From positions 124,001 to 188,000 of the forward strand of contig NW_020170394.1 in NCBI RefSeq assembly GCF_000524195.1: a stretch of DNA of 64,000 bases. The letters are read 5' to 3'. Origin of the DNA: Echinococcus granulosus (Eukaryota; Platyhelminthes; Cestoda; Cyclophyllidea; Taeniidae). The position numbers and the translations under genes were made by a program. Of the stretch, positions 1 to 15,000 are shown piece by piece (within the stretch, counting starts at the first letter, position 1; every line of letters starts with the position of its first letter). Below the pieces are notes generated by a model. It was given only the letters and a program-made list of their open reading frames with translations. It was not told where the DNA came from and did no database searches.

Positions 1-3000
1 TACCACTCTGCGTTGCTCTCGCCCTCACCCCTCGGCAAATTCACGAGTTTGACGGTCTCTTGCGCCATGCATGCTTGTGGGACGGGCCAGGACGGGACTA
101 GGCGGGGCCGGTGTGAAAAAGCCTGATGCACTGGTGAGTCAATGCGGTGATGCGCGCAGGTGCGTCGGTGTGCGAGTACGCGTGCGGTGTTCGCCTGCAT
201 GCGTATTTGAAGCTAGCTTGCATAACACTGATTGCAATGACACCTTTGGCAGGACATCTGCGCGCGAATCCTGATCACTATGCGGTTGGAAGCATGCCAT
301 AAGAAAACAAATGACCACTCCTTCTCACTGAGGCGAGAAATTAAGTAGGAGTGAGTCGGAATTGATTTGAAGGATCAGAAGCTCTTTGACTTGGGAAACA
401 GGTTAGGAATGCACAGATTTAGGTGAAATGGTTTGGCGAACGACATAGTAGTGATCCATTCAGAGCTTTCTACTCATTTATGCAGTCATAATTTTGATTA
501 CTACCAGAGGGGGAGAAAAACAGCCTCTACCCATTGGGTCATCAAATTTTGTCAACCAAATCAAACAATGAAACCTTTCAAACGATCAGTTGATGAATTT
601 CCCATTCCCTTTCGTCTTTAGCATCTCACATTTTTCAGAGTCAATAGAGTTGGTGCATTAAATGCCACATCAACAAATTAAAATGTAAATACCAGAATGG
701 GGAATCCCACATCACAACGGTTTTGCAGCTGCTCAGAAATCTGTGGCACTTAAGAACACGATGTGTTCACTAGGCGACAAATGTGCGAAGGGCAAGTCTA
801 GTTTGCTTAAAAAATTTCGTTTTCGGGATTTTAAAAGCAAACAGTTTTGGTGAAATTACCAGTCGCCTTGGGCGGACCTTTAAGCAAGTATTTTTATACT
901 TGATGAGGTCATTCCGGCACACTACACATTCATTAAGCGACCATATGACCTTTCCTTTGCTATGTTGAATGGGAAACCAAGTTATCCACACAAACATCAT
1001 ATGTAAGCGCCGAGCCACTTCGCTTCAAGTTGAAGGCTCAGTGTTTCAAAGGGTAGGAACCGTGGTGCTCACGAAATTAAGATGTCCACAAATTTAAAAC
1101 TACGCGTCAAAAGCAGGCAGATGCCAAAGGTGTTCCCTTGAGAATTTGTACAATTTCTTTTAATGAAACGTGTTCAACATTATTAACAATGGTAAATTTG
1201 ATAGAGCAACGACTTGGTACACTGATGTATATCGGTTGGAACACAAACTCCGAACATCCTAGCTGAGTCACTACTAGCAACAGTTGTCGAGTTTTTCATT
1301 TAACGCAAGACCATTGTAGTTAATGCGCTGTGAGATGGTTGTCTTTTTGGCTTCTCAAAGATCCCATGAATTGTTGAGAGAACTTAGTCCTTAGGCAAGA
1401 AAATAATGGTCTAGGTGTAGGAAAATCCGTTAATTGAAAACTGAATCAAATTCAATCAAGATCAAATTGACAAAAAGTACATGAAAGGAAGAGGAGTCTG
1501 ACCCTTGGCAAGTCACATGATTGTCTAGTGTATTCAAGTTTCATGAATTCGGCCAATTCATGAGCGTTATAATGACAGCTTGATGGGGAAATTGCACCTT
1601 TGTCCCTCGTATATCTTTCACAATACCTAACACAAGTGAATGACTACCGATTCAAGCAAATTAAGGGCAAGTACGCGTGGTATTAGATCAGACGTATGGC
1701 CATTGATTCATCTGTATTTGAGGCGAGGTAGTGACATGGTCATGACACTTACGGAAGATCTGACATTTGATGGAGCTTGCTCCTCTGTGCATGACTGGTG
1801 TGCGCATTCGCACGAACCAGCTTGGACATTCACACGACGTCTCGGCTACAATGACCCCGACGGGTGGATTCAGTGTGAAGGTATGGGTACAGTCATGAGC
1901 AGCGTAAACAACCGTGGACGGCAGCTGTTATTTTTTCACTCTTTCCTCACACCTCAAACCCAAGCCGCGACAAATAGCATAGGTTATTTCACGAACAATT
2001 TCTGTACCCTCCCAGTGAGTAAACACAAGCAGATGCCGGAAAACGTACTGAACTAGGAAGGAGGCCGTCAATTACAATATTTAAAAATGACATTTAAGAC
2101 AATCGTTAAAATGAACGCAGTCCAGAAAGCCCTCCATTTTTTTGATGGAGTGGAAAAAACACATCATCTATAGATGTGGTAAAAATGGGGAATTTAACAA
2201 TCTCCCGTTTCATGTAAAAGTTGTTTGTACAAACTAATTTAAATTCAGACACTAATTATCTTTTGCAAACTCTACTCATTGCAAGGGTGAGCGTGGAGGA
2301 TGCATGTTAAGGGAGCAGTAAGCGAGAAATGCCTTTTCAGCTTTCACTCGAGCATTTACAATAAAACGGCTAGGCCTGGGCGTTATAGGCTTGAGACTAG
2401 CGCGAACGCCAAGCCCTACCACTGCTACGCGCGTGGATTTATTCACTTAGGCCGATAGTGAACCACATCAACACCCCCGAGCCCTGCTACGTGCGTGCGT
2501 ACGTGCCTGCGAGGGCGCGCGCGGCAACACCCATGTGCGTATAGGCGCGGGCGGGGTCAGTTCAGTTGCTGCTGCTTCCAGTAGCCAAGGTAGGCTTGCT
2601 TCACTTTCATCTGTAAAGTTGTCGACTTCATAACTATTGGTGGTAGATTCCCACACCAATTACTACAAAATAAATGCCATGAGTTTGATCCGTGGATTCT
2701 CTAAGCAATTCCACACATCAGATAAGCAGAATGAGAAACGGATGTGTAGTTAAGATAAACTAGCTTGGAAATCGTGAAGCAAAATACTCACATCTAGAAT
2801 AAGTTTAACTCATTTATTCTCATTCAGATGGTGAATTGGTTAACTTAAAGTCCTGCACTGAGGTGGCCGAGCCATCAGCCAGACAGACTACCTTACCAAT
2901 GGTCACGACATTTGCACTTAGGTCTAGGCATGCCGCGAGCACATAAAACTATTTCAATTTTTAATAAAATCACATGCAACATATTTATTACTAAAACTAG

Positions 3001-6000
3001 GCATACAATGAAACACTGCCATTTTGAATAATAAAATTTGCAAAAGCATTTAAGGACAGTGCAGTTTACTTTAAAAATTAAGAGGTCTGTAGGTCTTAGA
3101 CATTTGACGGCATTCAGATGCTTAGATTACAGAGGAAGTTTTGGGTTTCTTGGTCAGTCACTCGAAATATAAATGACCGAGTTGATCATGACAGGCCTGC
3201 AAGGCGATCCCCCATGATTTTCGTGGCAGTGACTATATTAAATTCAAAAATGCCTACTGATCAGTCAGTTAGTTTCACTAAAATATTGATATCCTGCAGA
3301 AAACACAAATTTTACATGTTAGCATATCTGAAAATTGGAGAAAATGAGCTGTGAAATGTGTGATGGACTAGCATGAACCCTGTCCCTAGTATTGCAAACT
3401 AGAGGCGTAAGAGTGCAAAGTCACACGTCAAAATGCCAAGAATGAAGTTGCCGTTTGTCTTTTAATAATATTAGTAGAAGCCTTAATGTATTAGCTATCC
3501 CACTGCATGTAAAATGAAACACTCGTACATGTGTAAGCATTGAGTTTTGGATCTATCGGAAATTTGGGGAGCAAATCTCAACAAGTTAGTATGGAGAGAA
3601 GTGACTTATTATTTTGCATAAATGCTAATTCACACGCGTGGAACAACTTGGGGATAATGGGAACCAGATTATGCCCCTGTCACGGCAGTAAATGACTTGG
3701 CTGGTAAACTAAACTGGGCGATACACGCACACGCACGCACACACAAATGTGGTAATGACTCATTACTTCAGAGGGTTGTTTTCTTTGTCAGCCCTATTAC
3801 ACACCTTCATTCATTCACATACAACGCGAGCGCCGCTGAGGCGTTCGGTGGGAGAAATGAAGGCAGACTGGCAATAAAAAAGGCAGACCAAAGCGAGCGG
3901 AAAGGGTAGAGGGCAAAGACCCATTGTAACCTAGACGCGAGAATTAATCAAATAAGGAAAGTACTAGAAAAGGTAAGTTGCGCCATCGCGTATACATTTT
4001 AAGATTCCAGGAGAAGCTACGAATAAATTTGTGCGCAAAAGTCTTGTGATTATGACATGACATGTATCTTGGACGTACGTTCTTTTCATCAAACTGATAG
4101 AAATTGCTTTTAACGATGCCTTGACAGTTCGACAGCAAAATACAATGACAAAATTATTTTTCATAAACTTGTATCCGGAATGGTAAAGCTCTTACTCTGT
4201 TTGCATTTCGTGTTAAAGCCCTTAGTTCACAGAAATAAGGCAAACTCTAATGACCAACCTAGTATGTCACCTAAAGATGGTTAAACATTTCAAGCGACTG
4301 TAGCATGTTCAATGCTAGTACAACCCATATCGGGACCATATGAGATATATGAATTCCACACTTTTATTCATGAACTAGGATCAAAAACACCAGATCGCAA
4401 CAGCTCGGCACGTGCGTGCTGACACATCCATGATGGGTGGGTGCATCGGATTGTGACACTTGTCTTACTTTTCGTGTGATATCAAGCAGATACTCGCGAA
4501 AGCATAGAGGCAAGTAATCAAATGCATAAATGGTGGAATGCTGAAAAGGTTTTCGATTTGAAGAATCCTGATTTGATCTATCAAAGTGTTCTATGGATGT
4601 ATTTGCATCACTGCAAGGGATATGAATACGTAGATGGTAAATAAATAACTAGGTAAATAAATAAATCAGCTGCAGTTGTTCCAATTTAATGCTTTTGTGC
4701 ATTTAATGTACTCCCAGCGTGAAGGCTGGACAAAAAAAGTATGAAGCTCAGTGAACACGGACCACAGGACAAACGAAGTGCAAAAAGGGCTGGTGAGTCT
4801 TTTGCCTATCTGCTGGTCCAGGTCCCTACAAGCGCCTGTGCGTTCGTGCATGTGCGTGTCGGTGCGGACGTATGCGGACACGGAAATGTTATTTTTCACT
4901 GCGCGAGATCGCCTCCTGCTTCCTTTCGACTTACCAGAAGGGGAAAAAATTGAGGGGGACAAGAGAGGCAGAGGTGTGGAAAAAACAACTTTCTCCAACA
5001 AACAAATGCCATTAACTTTTCCAACTGATACAAGAAACTAGGCGACTTATTGCCACAAGTATTATCTTTTTGAAATATCACAATTTTTACCATTATCGTG
5101 ACAATTTTACTTCAAGAAGACATATGCATGAAGTCGATTAAACAAAAATATAACAGGTAACTGGATTGTTTTTAGATTAATATTTCTCAAGGTACGGTCC
5201 AAAAATTTTTGTTTTAGGTAGAAGTACCAGGGCCAATTTTCTTCATGAATAATAGGGGTTATAACACCTCACAACTCTTACTTGTGATTTCAGCAACCCT
5301 CAGGCGATAGATTGGAACCTCTATAGAAGGACGCTCTTGTAATCTTTCTGCATTGCTTTTACCATTCACCTTTTTCATTTCATCGGTGTTCGAGATTTTG
5401 GAGCTCTTCTCAGTGGTACTTGAAAGTGTGATAAATGACTGATATAAAGCAGGCCAAATTTTTTGTGCTTTTTGAGTTGTCTGTTGTGCCTTTAACTGTG
5501 TCATGAGTGTTAGCACACGATTTGCCTTTCGACCCAAGTAAGTGTCACTCGGTGCGCTGCCACCTCATTCACCGGCCCCATCACCCCTAATAGATATGCC
5601 TATAAGACATCACGCCCATTGTGGCCATGACGGGCCACCATTTAATGTCATAGCTCTCAAGTGTTTCTCCCTTAAACACTTAGGTTACTTTCGGTACACT
5701 TAACACCAATTTCTTATCCGCCCAACTGCTGGGATTACGGCCTGAAGGCATACGCCGTTGATTTTGCAATCCACAAAACACTTCATGACGGCACATATTC
5801 TAAAGGAGATGAGACAAATTAAATCGCTTGCATAGTGCTGTTGTACTGCTATGGACTGAAGGATTTAAATAACATTTCTTGTGCATCTTTAAGCACTTGA
5901 AATTAAAAAGTGGTTTGCCAAAAGCAATTTTCTGAAAATAGATGAACTACAAATCCGGTTTTAAGAATGAAGCTGCCACTAGAAGACTGTTTGCTAGGAT

Positions 6001-9000
6001 TTAAAAAAATCCATGATCATAAAGTAAATCCAGCGTACTTTATAGAATGCGATATTTTTGTTTAATGATAGCAACAAATTACGTTTTAATTCACTTCAAT
6101 ACGTTGTGATTTATTTTTATACAACACTAACCAATCACGGATTTTAAAACCTAAGAACGCCTCAATTATGATGCATGGGTGCCTTAAGCTTCCGCTTACG
6201 CCAACAGAGCATTATTCCCCTACGAATCCGGTAGATAAACCAGCACTTGCAAATATCATGTATTTTCCTCCACTACTGAATCGTCGGTTTCGGAGAAGAA
6301 ACATGCAAATGACATCAGACAAAAAACATCTTGGTGTGACATTGATCGAGGATCAATGGCAGCCGGTGGGTTCACCCACGCACACACGAGGTGCCACGCA
6401 GGCATGCGTGCTTCACACAGACACGGTGAAATGAAGACTGAGCTCTGTTGACATCGGGACGCGATTGTCAGCGGCGCGCGGCAAGGCCTTTAGATACTAT
6501 GAGTGACTGTGTCATTGATAGACACCTTAAGCAGAGCCTAGCCCTTGCTCTGACAAATTCAGCCCGAATCAAAAGTTAATAATGACTTCAGGAAGGGCAT
6601 TTACTCTATTTGAACGTGAAAAGTATTCAAATGACAGGGATGGTGTATGATTAACCAATAGGAATTTCGCAAACAGATGTGGCGTTTTAGTTATAACATC
6701 GCATCAGTGACCATTCCTTTTTAAATTTGAACAAACCTGAGGTGAGAAATTTGTGCTTCCTTCTATCAAGTCATTAACAATATTTGGAAGGGTGATGAAT
6801 ACCAATGACTGAATGTACGATAAAGCAAAATAAGGTATAATCAGCAATTACATATGCTAGCGAAGACTAAGTATCAAAGTAAAGAGGTTTATCGGTCAAA
6901 GAAAAGCGAAGTAACGTTCAACTAAGACATCGGCGATCCAAGGGTTCACGTTGCCACAATTTTACACCGCCCTAAAAATCATTATTACAATTACGCGACA
7001 AAACGGTTAATCTTAGAATTAAATAACACTATTTTGGAGAATTTATTCACATTGGCCACGTTTACGGGATTTGTCTGGAAATAATAAACCATGGTCAATT
7101 ATAAGATAATGGCTCATCAAATAGACATGAGTTTCTGGCATCAATATTCCGCATCCCCTAGGTGCATCTTTTACCTGCTTTCATTAAAACCCGAGCAACT
7201 AGGTCGCCAATGCTGCAGTCATTGAAGAAGTAAGGACACTGAACCCTCAAAATTATGACAGGTCTAACCTTTCTTTCGCCAGCAGTATTTGTTTCTGGCA
7301 AAACTACCCTTATCCCTTGCTTTAATGAGTGTCTTGATGATCAAGGCACACATAATAGCTTATGGTGACTACCCACTGAACTCGGCAATTTAAATAATGT
7401 GTTCTATCTCATGTAATGATTTATTTATGCACAAATAAGCAAGTCAACTACACTTCGTTTTCAATAGGGTGATAACGGAATTGAAGCTTTACCTAGCACT
7501 TTATTCGAATGGTATTCGGGGGAACGTGACAGATTTTTGTTAGACAAGCTACTTTTGCATTCAATGAAAAATGTGTCAAACAGCATCTGCGTTAAAAATT
7601 ATTGAGTAAGCTAGCGGGGAAAATCATTTATCATAAAGTGGAATGGAACTTGGCCGACTTGTTTAAGTTACGCTTTGAAGCGCTCTGTAACTCGTTGCCC
7701 TGATCTCGGGTCATTTTCGAGTTAACCATTATCGGTTACTCCCCTCGGAAAGGGAGAGATTAGAAGGATAGACTTGGTTGTGAGTGTAAAATGTGAGCAA
7801 ACTGGAATTAGTCTACTACGTACCTTACTTAAGAGGGGGAAAACGAAAAGGTTTCACGTATCAGGCAGTCAGTGAATAGGGTCTAGAAGTAGACAAGTAA
7901 GCCAAAATTTAGCAGCACAGCGTCTTCCTTCTTCGGCAATCGAATCCATCGTACTGCTGGTGCTAGTAAGAGGGCAAGACTCTGTGAGTTCCCTCGATTT
8001 TTGAGACCTTAAACAAAATCTAGTGTTTTTGTCATGTGTTGGCCTATTGTACACCTATTAATGGCACAACCTATTCGCATCAGTAGCGAATATGAAGGTT
8101 GAGTGGGTCTGAGTCGATATATGAATACTTGCTGTCTGTAACTAGTTGCGAAAACAAAACAGTTAGTGGAAAGTTTATTGCTTCGTTAGCCGCATGTGAA
8201 TATTGCCAGATTTGGGAATGAAAATAATTTAAGAGCTTAAGTGGCACACATTATTTTTCGCTTTAGGAAAGTGCATCCCATCATCAGTGTTTTTGAATGG
8301 GTGAAAAGCAATCTCCAGTAGTCAAAGCTCATGTTTAGCGCAGGGATTCTGTGTCGCATTGTTTCAAGGCCTTGGTAGGTAATCTTTTGTGGAGAGGACA
8401 CACTTAGCACCGATTGCATTTTGGCCAAATACCATTGAAAAGTCAAGCGCCTTTGGTTAACACGAAGTTGCCACGTTAGTTACCTTGGTGCTAAAGAATC
8501 CTTGAATAAGTTAGTTAGGAATTTCAGACTATACGCAAGAAGAGGCAGATGAAACATTGTGCCTCACGCTCAAAATAATTAAAAAAGGTTACCACAGTTA
8601 GAACACAGCACTGGACTTTAGACAACTGTCCCGCCATACATTTAAGCAAATTTATAAAATTATAATAATAATAGCATTATATGTGAATAGAACTCACGAT
8701 AAGTAAATAAGAAAATAGAAACAGCTTAGGTAACAATTAAACGAGGGTAAGCAAGGCAGAGTTTAGGGGAAGCTATTCTGGAATGACGAAGATAAAACCT
8801 ATGCTTTCGGCAGTTTATTATTTTAAAAAATAGTTATTCGGATGAGCTATGTGGTAAAGAAAGCACACGAAACCATAGCCCACATTATGAGCAAAAATAG
8901 AACGCATATCGATGTTTAAACAAAAAAAAAATACCAACTAGGGGTTGATGCAAGAAGACATGATGCGATGTGCCTTCCAGCAGTGTGAGAATGACCGAAT

Positions 9001-12000
9001 TGAAAAATTCCCGATTAATCTGCCTTGGCATTAGCCAAAAAATATTTGAATGCTCAAAATGCTGAAACTGGTGAAGTATACTCTAGATGCGAGGTCAGTT
9101 TTATGCCTGGTTAGGTGGGTGAAAGGGAAAGAGAGCGTAAGTCGACTTGCCTTCAGGCGGCCTGGTTGGGGCACAATTGAACGCGGCCGCGTCAGGCTGA
9201 GTTAACGCTGATTCGGGGCGCAAATATCGATCGGTCCAGCTGGCGGCCTCGTATTGGCTAGCGAGGTCAACACAAATCGCCTTTTTGAAATTTTCGCTGC
9301 TTGCCTATGCGGAGCAGCTTCGGTACTCCGCCTTACCCATCGCAACCACTGTAAGTACACACCAATTGTTGGTGCATTATGTTAAACAGTGAGTTACTAA
9401 TAGAAGGCATGGTGAAGGCATAGGCTCTGTCGCCCGCCCACTCAAGCCTGCAGTCCTTATTTTTGTAAAGACGTATTTTTTATGGTTCATCATTTTCTAT
9501 GCTTTCAAACGAATCCGTATTAACAAGCTAATGTTTTAAGAAGTATTAATGTAAACTTTCCCACTAATCCAATTAAAAATTCATTCCATATTCCCTTGAT
9601 ATGCGTATGATCTAAAAACTGAATTTCGCGTGGTTACCTGAAAATATTTTCCTAACAGATGTGAGAAAATACTCCTACCCCCATTTCTAATTGGCTGATC
9701 GACGACATATCCATCCTGAGGAATTGTCGTTTTTTAGTCTGTTCTCTGTATATCCCTTGTGCTCACGTACTTGTATCCTACTCAGAATGCCACATAAGTA
9801 AGCACATCGGTGGTGTGCATGTTCGGTCCTAAAAACGTGAAGCCCCAATCTCACATTTGTACATGCGACATGTGCCTTTTTAGCCATAGAGATGAGACAA
9901 ACTAATACAGTTTGGTATAAATCCAGTTAAAACAAACAATTACATTGATGAATGAGCCATGTAAGTCGAGAATGTGTAAGGGGTCTTCATCAGGAACACT
10001 GCAGTCCGGAAAATCCGAATAGACTTCCGATTTTCTTAACAGATACTAAAATCAAATAAACAATGATAACCCTAAGCCGGAATCTTCATGAAGTCTAATA
10101 GCATGAAAGTGTAGCGAATGAGTCTTTCGCAAGCGAATCGCGTGTAGCACAGAAGACAGTCGGGCACAACGGACAAGTCACAGCATCATAATGATGACCA
10201 TTAGGCAGAAATTTGAATGGAACTACAGGGTTTCAAATATCTGTCGCGGAAATGGTCACGACTTTCTAGATTTTAGTTATGTCAACATTTTACTTCTAAG
10301 TATTATGTATATAACTTTAAGCATGAATATAATGAGCATTCTGATGGGAAGAATATTTGTTTGAATGGCGGAGCCCAGAATCTGAAACAGCTAAGCCTCA
10401 AGGCTTAGCGGACAGCGACATCTGAGCAAACTTATTTGGTTTCCTGTTTCATCTGTCTCCGTTTACGTGTGGTGGAGCAGTACACTGCAGCACGCAAAGC
10501 CATGTTGAAACCTGCTTGCCGCATTCTCTAACCTACTACAGCGTACTTTTAAGACCAGTTATGACTACAATAAAAACTCAAAGCTTCTTCTGATTCCTAT
10601 CAAACCATCGTTTGGAATTGGCAGATGCCTTTGCACACGTGAATACACAGGAGAGATTGAGGCCCTCCCAAATAAACACGTACTCAACATCCCATTACCG
10701 TCTAAACATAGAGGCATCCTGTTCAAAGTGGTACTTAAAAGGTGAAAAGGCACTTTTAATTTTTGCGTTTATTCGTTCACCAGGGGAAAGTTTAGCAGGA
10801 AAGTCCTCCACTTAGCTTCAAGCGCACATTCGAGTTAGTACTGAGATGGAGGAAAGGTAATTGGGAATCCTCAAACCAAGTAGAGGAAATGACTACCTTT
10901 GTCTAAGTAGGTTTTGCTTGACCCAAAACAATCCCCTCCCATGGTAATATACTTTAAAAATAAATGCTTCCTCTTTGGCAACTGCTTTCAGCTTGTTCAG
11001 AGGAAATCATTTTGCCAATGTGGCGGTTTTCATCTGTTAACTCGGAAAATCATGGGTCAGTCACACAGCATTGGGAACTTCACTGACTACCTTACCACCA
11101 CTCGAATCGGCTTATATGAGTTTTTCAACAAGATGCTCAAATAACATTCGTAGAGAATATTCCGGTCAGTTAAAGGAACTTTGTGATGCAAAAAGGTACA
11201 GTAAGGAAGGGGAGCAGGCAAATTTCCCGTCTTGTGTCACCTTTTCGAGGCAGCCCACTTGACGTCTGATTTGTACAAATATTAGGAATGTGTAAGGCTG
11301 TGCTTATTAGCTCTAAGAGATCGCTCCGACAACTTGCATTAATGGTCAGCTAGATGGGCTATTTTCCGCTAAACATAACAATAAGCGACACGATACATCT
11401 TACCCACGCCGGATTGTACTTGAACATGCTGGATTGCGTCGCACTACATTAAAATTCCCTGAATTGAGGCGAATGCCACCTCATGAAGTCTAGCTACTAT
11501 TGTCTCTGCCTGAAAACTTTCCATTATTTTGTCAATAAGGAATCAGCCAAAGCTGGGTAATCAGAATTGGAATCCTGATATTGTCGTTTCCGAAATATGT
11601 AATTTGGGTTTATCCATAAGCAGAAACACTATAAGATTAGTTATGAATGACTACAGAAACATAATGGGATTTTTATCAATTTGTCGTCTTTTACATAATT
11701 AAAAAATGTACCATCTTTGTGGAAATGTAGAGAATCATCTATTCAGTCGGCTGAAAAGCATGCCTAAATTTGTGCGAGGCTTTTGCCTACTTTGTCTATT
11801 CACCCTCTCAAAGGGACCAGGGAGCCAGTGGCACAAGTGCCTCCACCAGAACGCCACTAAACACCTGAATGAACCATCAAATCCCACAGGCTAGATTGGA
11901 TTGACAACGCGTCAAATTAATTCAAACGCTGTAACAGCATTTCTAACAGCACTGTCCAGTCTGACTTTAGTCGGAAGCATCACATCAATAGGAAATTCAA

Positions 12001-15000
12001 ATAAATAATCTCCTGACTTGGGCTGACGTAAGTTGTTTATCAAATCGCGGAGCGTTTCCTAAAAGAAATTCATTTTTTTCTTTTAAATGAGTTTTCCCGC
12101 TAAAGTATATTTGAGTTCCACACTTTTGTAACCTGATGGAAAGCGAGGAGGAAGGTTCATGTTTGTTGATTAATGTGCTTGACTGTAAATATGTGGAAAT
12201 TTCGATTTAAGTCTACGACAAGACAAACTTGACAAAACCGACTTCCGCTAGATGAGAATAAAATCCTTTCGGACACCAGAATGTGCTGTAATATGTTCTT
12301 TTAAAGCCTGATTCGCAATTGTGTATCGAATGGTTTTGTTCATCGCCGTTGACTCTTGTCTGGGGGCAATAAAAGCAGTAGTATTAGGTGAGGGATGAGA
12401 ATTCAATGATTGAGTATGGAAATGTGTAGAACGCCTTCGAGAGGCACCTAGGACTTTTATCAAGCAACACCGCTTACACTTTTGTAAAAAGCTTATTTTG
12501 CTTCAAACGAGATTGTGGTATAAACAGGGCCCAAGTTAGCATTTGAGGTTTAGTTGACACCTTCGGTAGCCATTAATGATGAAATTGAGAGAGTGTTTCG
12601 GTGTCACATGATCTTGAGCTGTGAAGCGCCGATTGAAGAGCGCTTTTAACCGCGCATTCACCATCAATTGGCATCTTGATGGGCCTCAGCAGACCAAAGT
12701 GACTTTACACGAGAGGCTATTTAGGAGTTCACAAATGCATACAATCTAGCAAAAGTGTGATAGAAAAGATCCTTTCAGTTTGTACAACTTTATTCAATTA
12801 TCAATCAAAGACATTCAAAAAATAAGTAAGCAACCATCCTCGGGCACGTGGATGGGTGTCGGATGCGTGTTCTGCAGTCTGGACAGCAAGACGCCGAGAA
12901 CATTGATTCCTCTAACTTCGCATTTGTATGTATTTTTAAATAAGTTTTTTTCCAAGAAGGTATCAAAGGCAACTTTTACAACATTTCTCGAGGCAAGCAA
13001 AAAAACCCAGTAAATTTAGTCTTGCAAGATTTAGTCCAAAGAATGGGTATAACAAAAAAATACCTAATTTTTGATTGAACCTGCAAGCTCTAAACTATCC
13101 GCCCTTTATGCACGTGATAGATAACTGAACAAAAGTAATTACGAGGAAATTCGATGCAGAGGCCATTGTTGCATTGTGCCCACGTATTCCTTCATGAAGC
13201 TGGGCAATACCCATCACAGTTCCTTAACGAGCCACTTAGGCATAGTAACAATAGGGAGGGAATGGGCCTCAAGTAGATTACCTCTTGGTCCATCTTCAGC
13301 ACTCCACCCAGTACGCGTTTGAACTTGGTGTTGCTGGTTGGCACACCCACATGACACCTGACAGTTTAAAAGTGGGCGCGTCTGAAAGGAGCGTCGCGAT
13401 GACGCCCTTCAACGCAAAATGAGGTGATGTTTGGGGTCAGCTTCGCCTAATTTCATCTCCTACGCTTGTTTTGGAACGGAGTCGTTAATCGCCGTCCAAA
13501 GTCGCCCACATACAACCAACAGTTAGATTTCCTTAGCCTAAAGTGATGTAAGGATTCCAATTTCTACTGCACATAATCAAAGCGACTTGTTGAAAATGGG
13601 CATAATTTCAATGGCCAAAACAAGTATGTGAAGTTGCCAAAAGTGGAGTTTGCTTTCTTCAATTAAGAAAATCTGTAATGGTGAAAAATCACCCATTTAG
13701 TATTCTTTCAAGAATATTAAGTTCCTGTGTTTAAATTGCAAAAACGGAACAAAAAGCAAGAGACCTTTTGAGTATATTAGCTTAGTAAAGTACATTTGGT
13801 CAAAAGGATATGCCCAATGATTTACAGACACGGAAAGTGTTTGTGGTGGTGAAAGGAAAGGTCTTTTACAAAGTGCTCCACCGTCTAAGCATCGTGTCAC
13901 AGGTAATGGTACAAAATCAAGGCGCCAATTTCACAACGCATATCCTGAACTTGAGGTCTATCGGGGAGTAAGGTCAGGTATACGGGCAGGACCTGATGAC
14001 TGTATAACACTACATGGAGAGCTGATTCATTCATTAAAACAATTGTGGTGGGCAGCCTTGGGGAGGCGCCAAGACATTTGAAAATACCCACGCACCACCA
14101 ATGTAACGTTAGCTGGCTGACGGGTGGTCTGTGTTGGTGGATGCGGCTCTAGACGGTCAAATAGATCTTCTGCTAGGAAATCCCACTGAGGCATACCTGA
14201 GCACCTGCAGTAATAAAAAAAACGCTCTGGAAAAATGAATTTTACAGCTTTGACAGAGCATTATCCAGTAGCATTTTGCTTTTGCTTGTGCCACAAAAGG
14301 CAGGCAAAAATAAGGCATGTTGGAAATCTCTTCAAAAGTTGTGGGGTAAATCACTATGTTTCTCCAAAAGCTTTTATGGGTGCTGGGCAATTTCATGGAT
14401 GGGTAAGATTATTCGGTACACTGACAAGCACGTGGCCAGATCTGGGGCCCGAGCGCTGCCTTTGGCCTTAATGTGTTGCCCAAACTTTGTTCACTTGAGA
14501 AAGTGTGGGACTCACAGAGGAAAGGGGATGCGTAGGGAGGTATGGCTCTGAGAGGTGATGGCAGCTGCGCTTCGGCACGAGTGACGGTGAGCTATGGAAG
14601 GGAGAGAGACACCATCCCATCGAACTTGTGCACAGCGCAGGGAGGTAAAGCGGGGCAGGTGAAGTGATACTTATCTGATTCTTGCGCAAAGCAAATTAAT
14701 ACGCACGACATCCTTCGAGGAGGCGTGTACACTACCGCACTAATTACTTGCGCATAAGCGTGTGCCATAAACTGACGTGTCAGCCAGGTGAGGAGAGGAC
14801 CGTGGTGACGATTGCTGCGCAGACCTTTGTCTCGCTCGCCCCTGCCTCCCCCTCTTGGAAGTTTGATTGGTATGATTACGCTGGATGTTCGTCCTAGTGG
14901 CCAGCCAATGGCGCGCGGTAAAGGAGCAAGACCTGAAGCGTACGTAGTCACTGCATGAATTCAGCGAATGAGTGAATAATTTCCACTACTGTCAATTAAC

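Noticed and set aside
1640..2056. 138-codon plus-strand frame
   Set aside because: No recognisable motif, no splice context, no supporting neighbour; length is within chance for this much sequence.
5259..5537. Minus-strand frame resembling a terminal exon
   Set aside because: Lys/Gln/Ser-rich and protein-like, but no convincing upstream exon or family match.
14592..14951. 119-codon minus-strand frame
   Set aside because: Low-complexity Arg/Pro/Gly-rich reading of a GC-richer patch; no domain.
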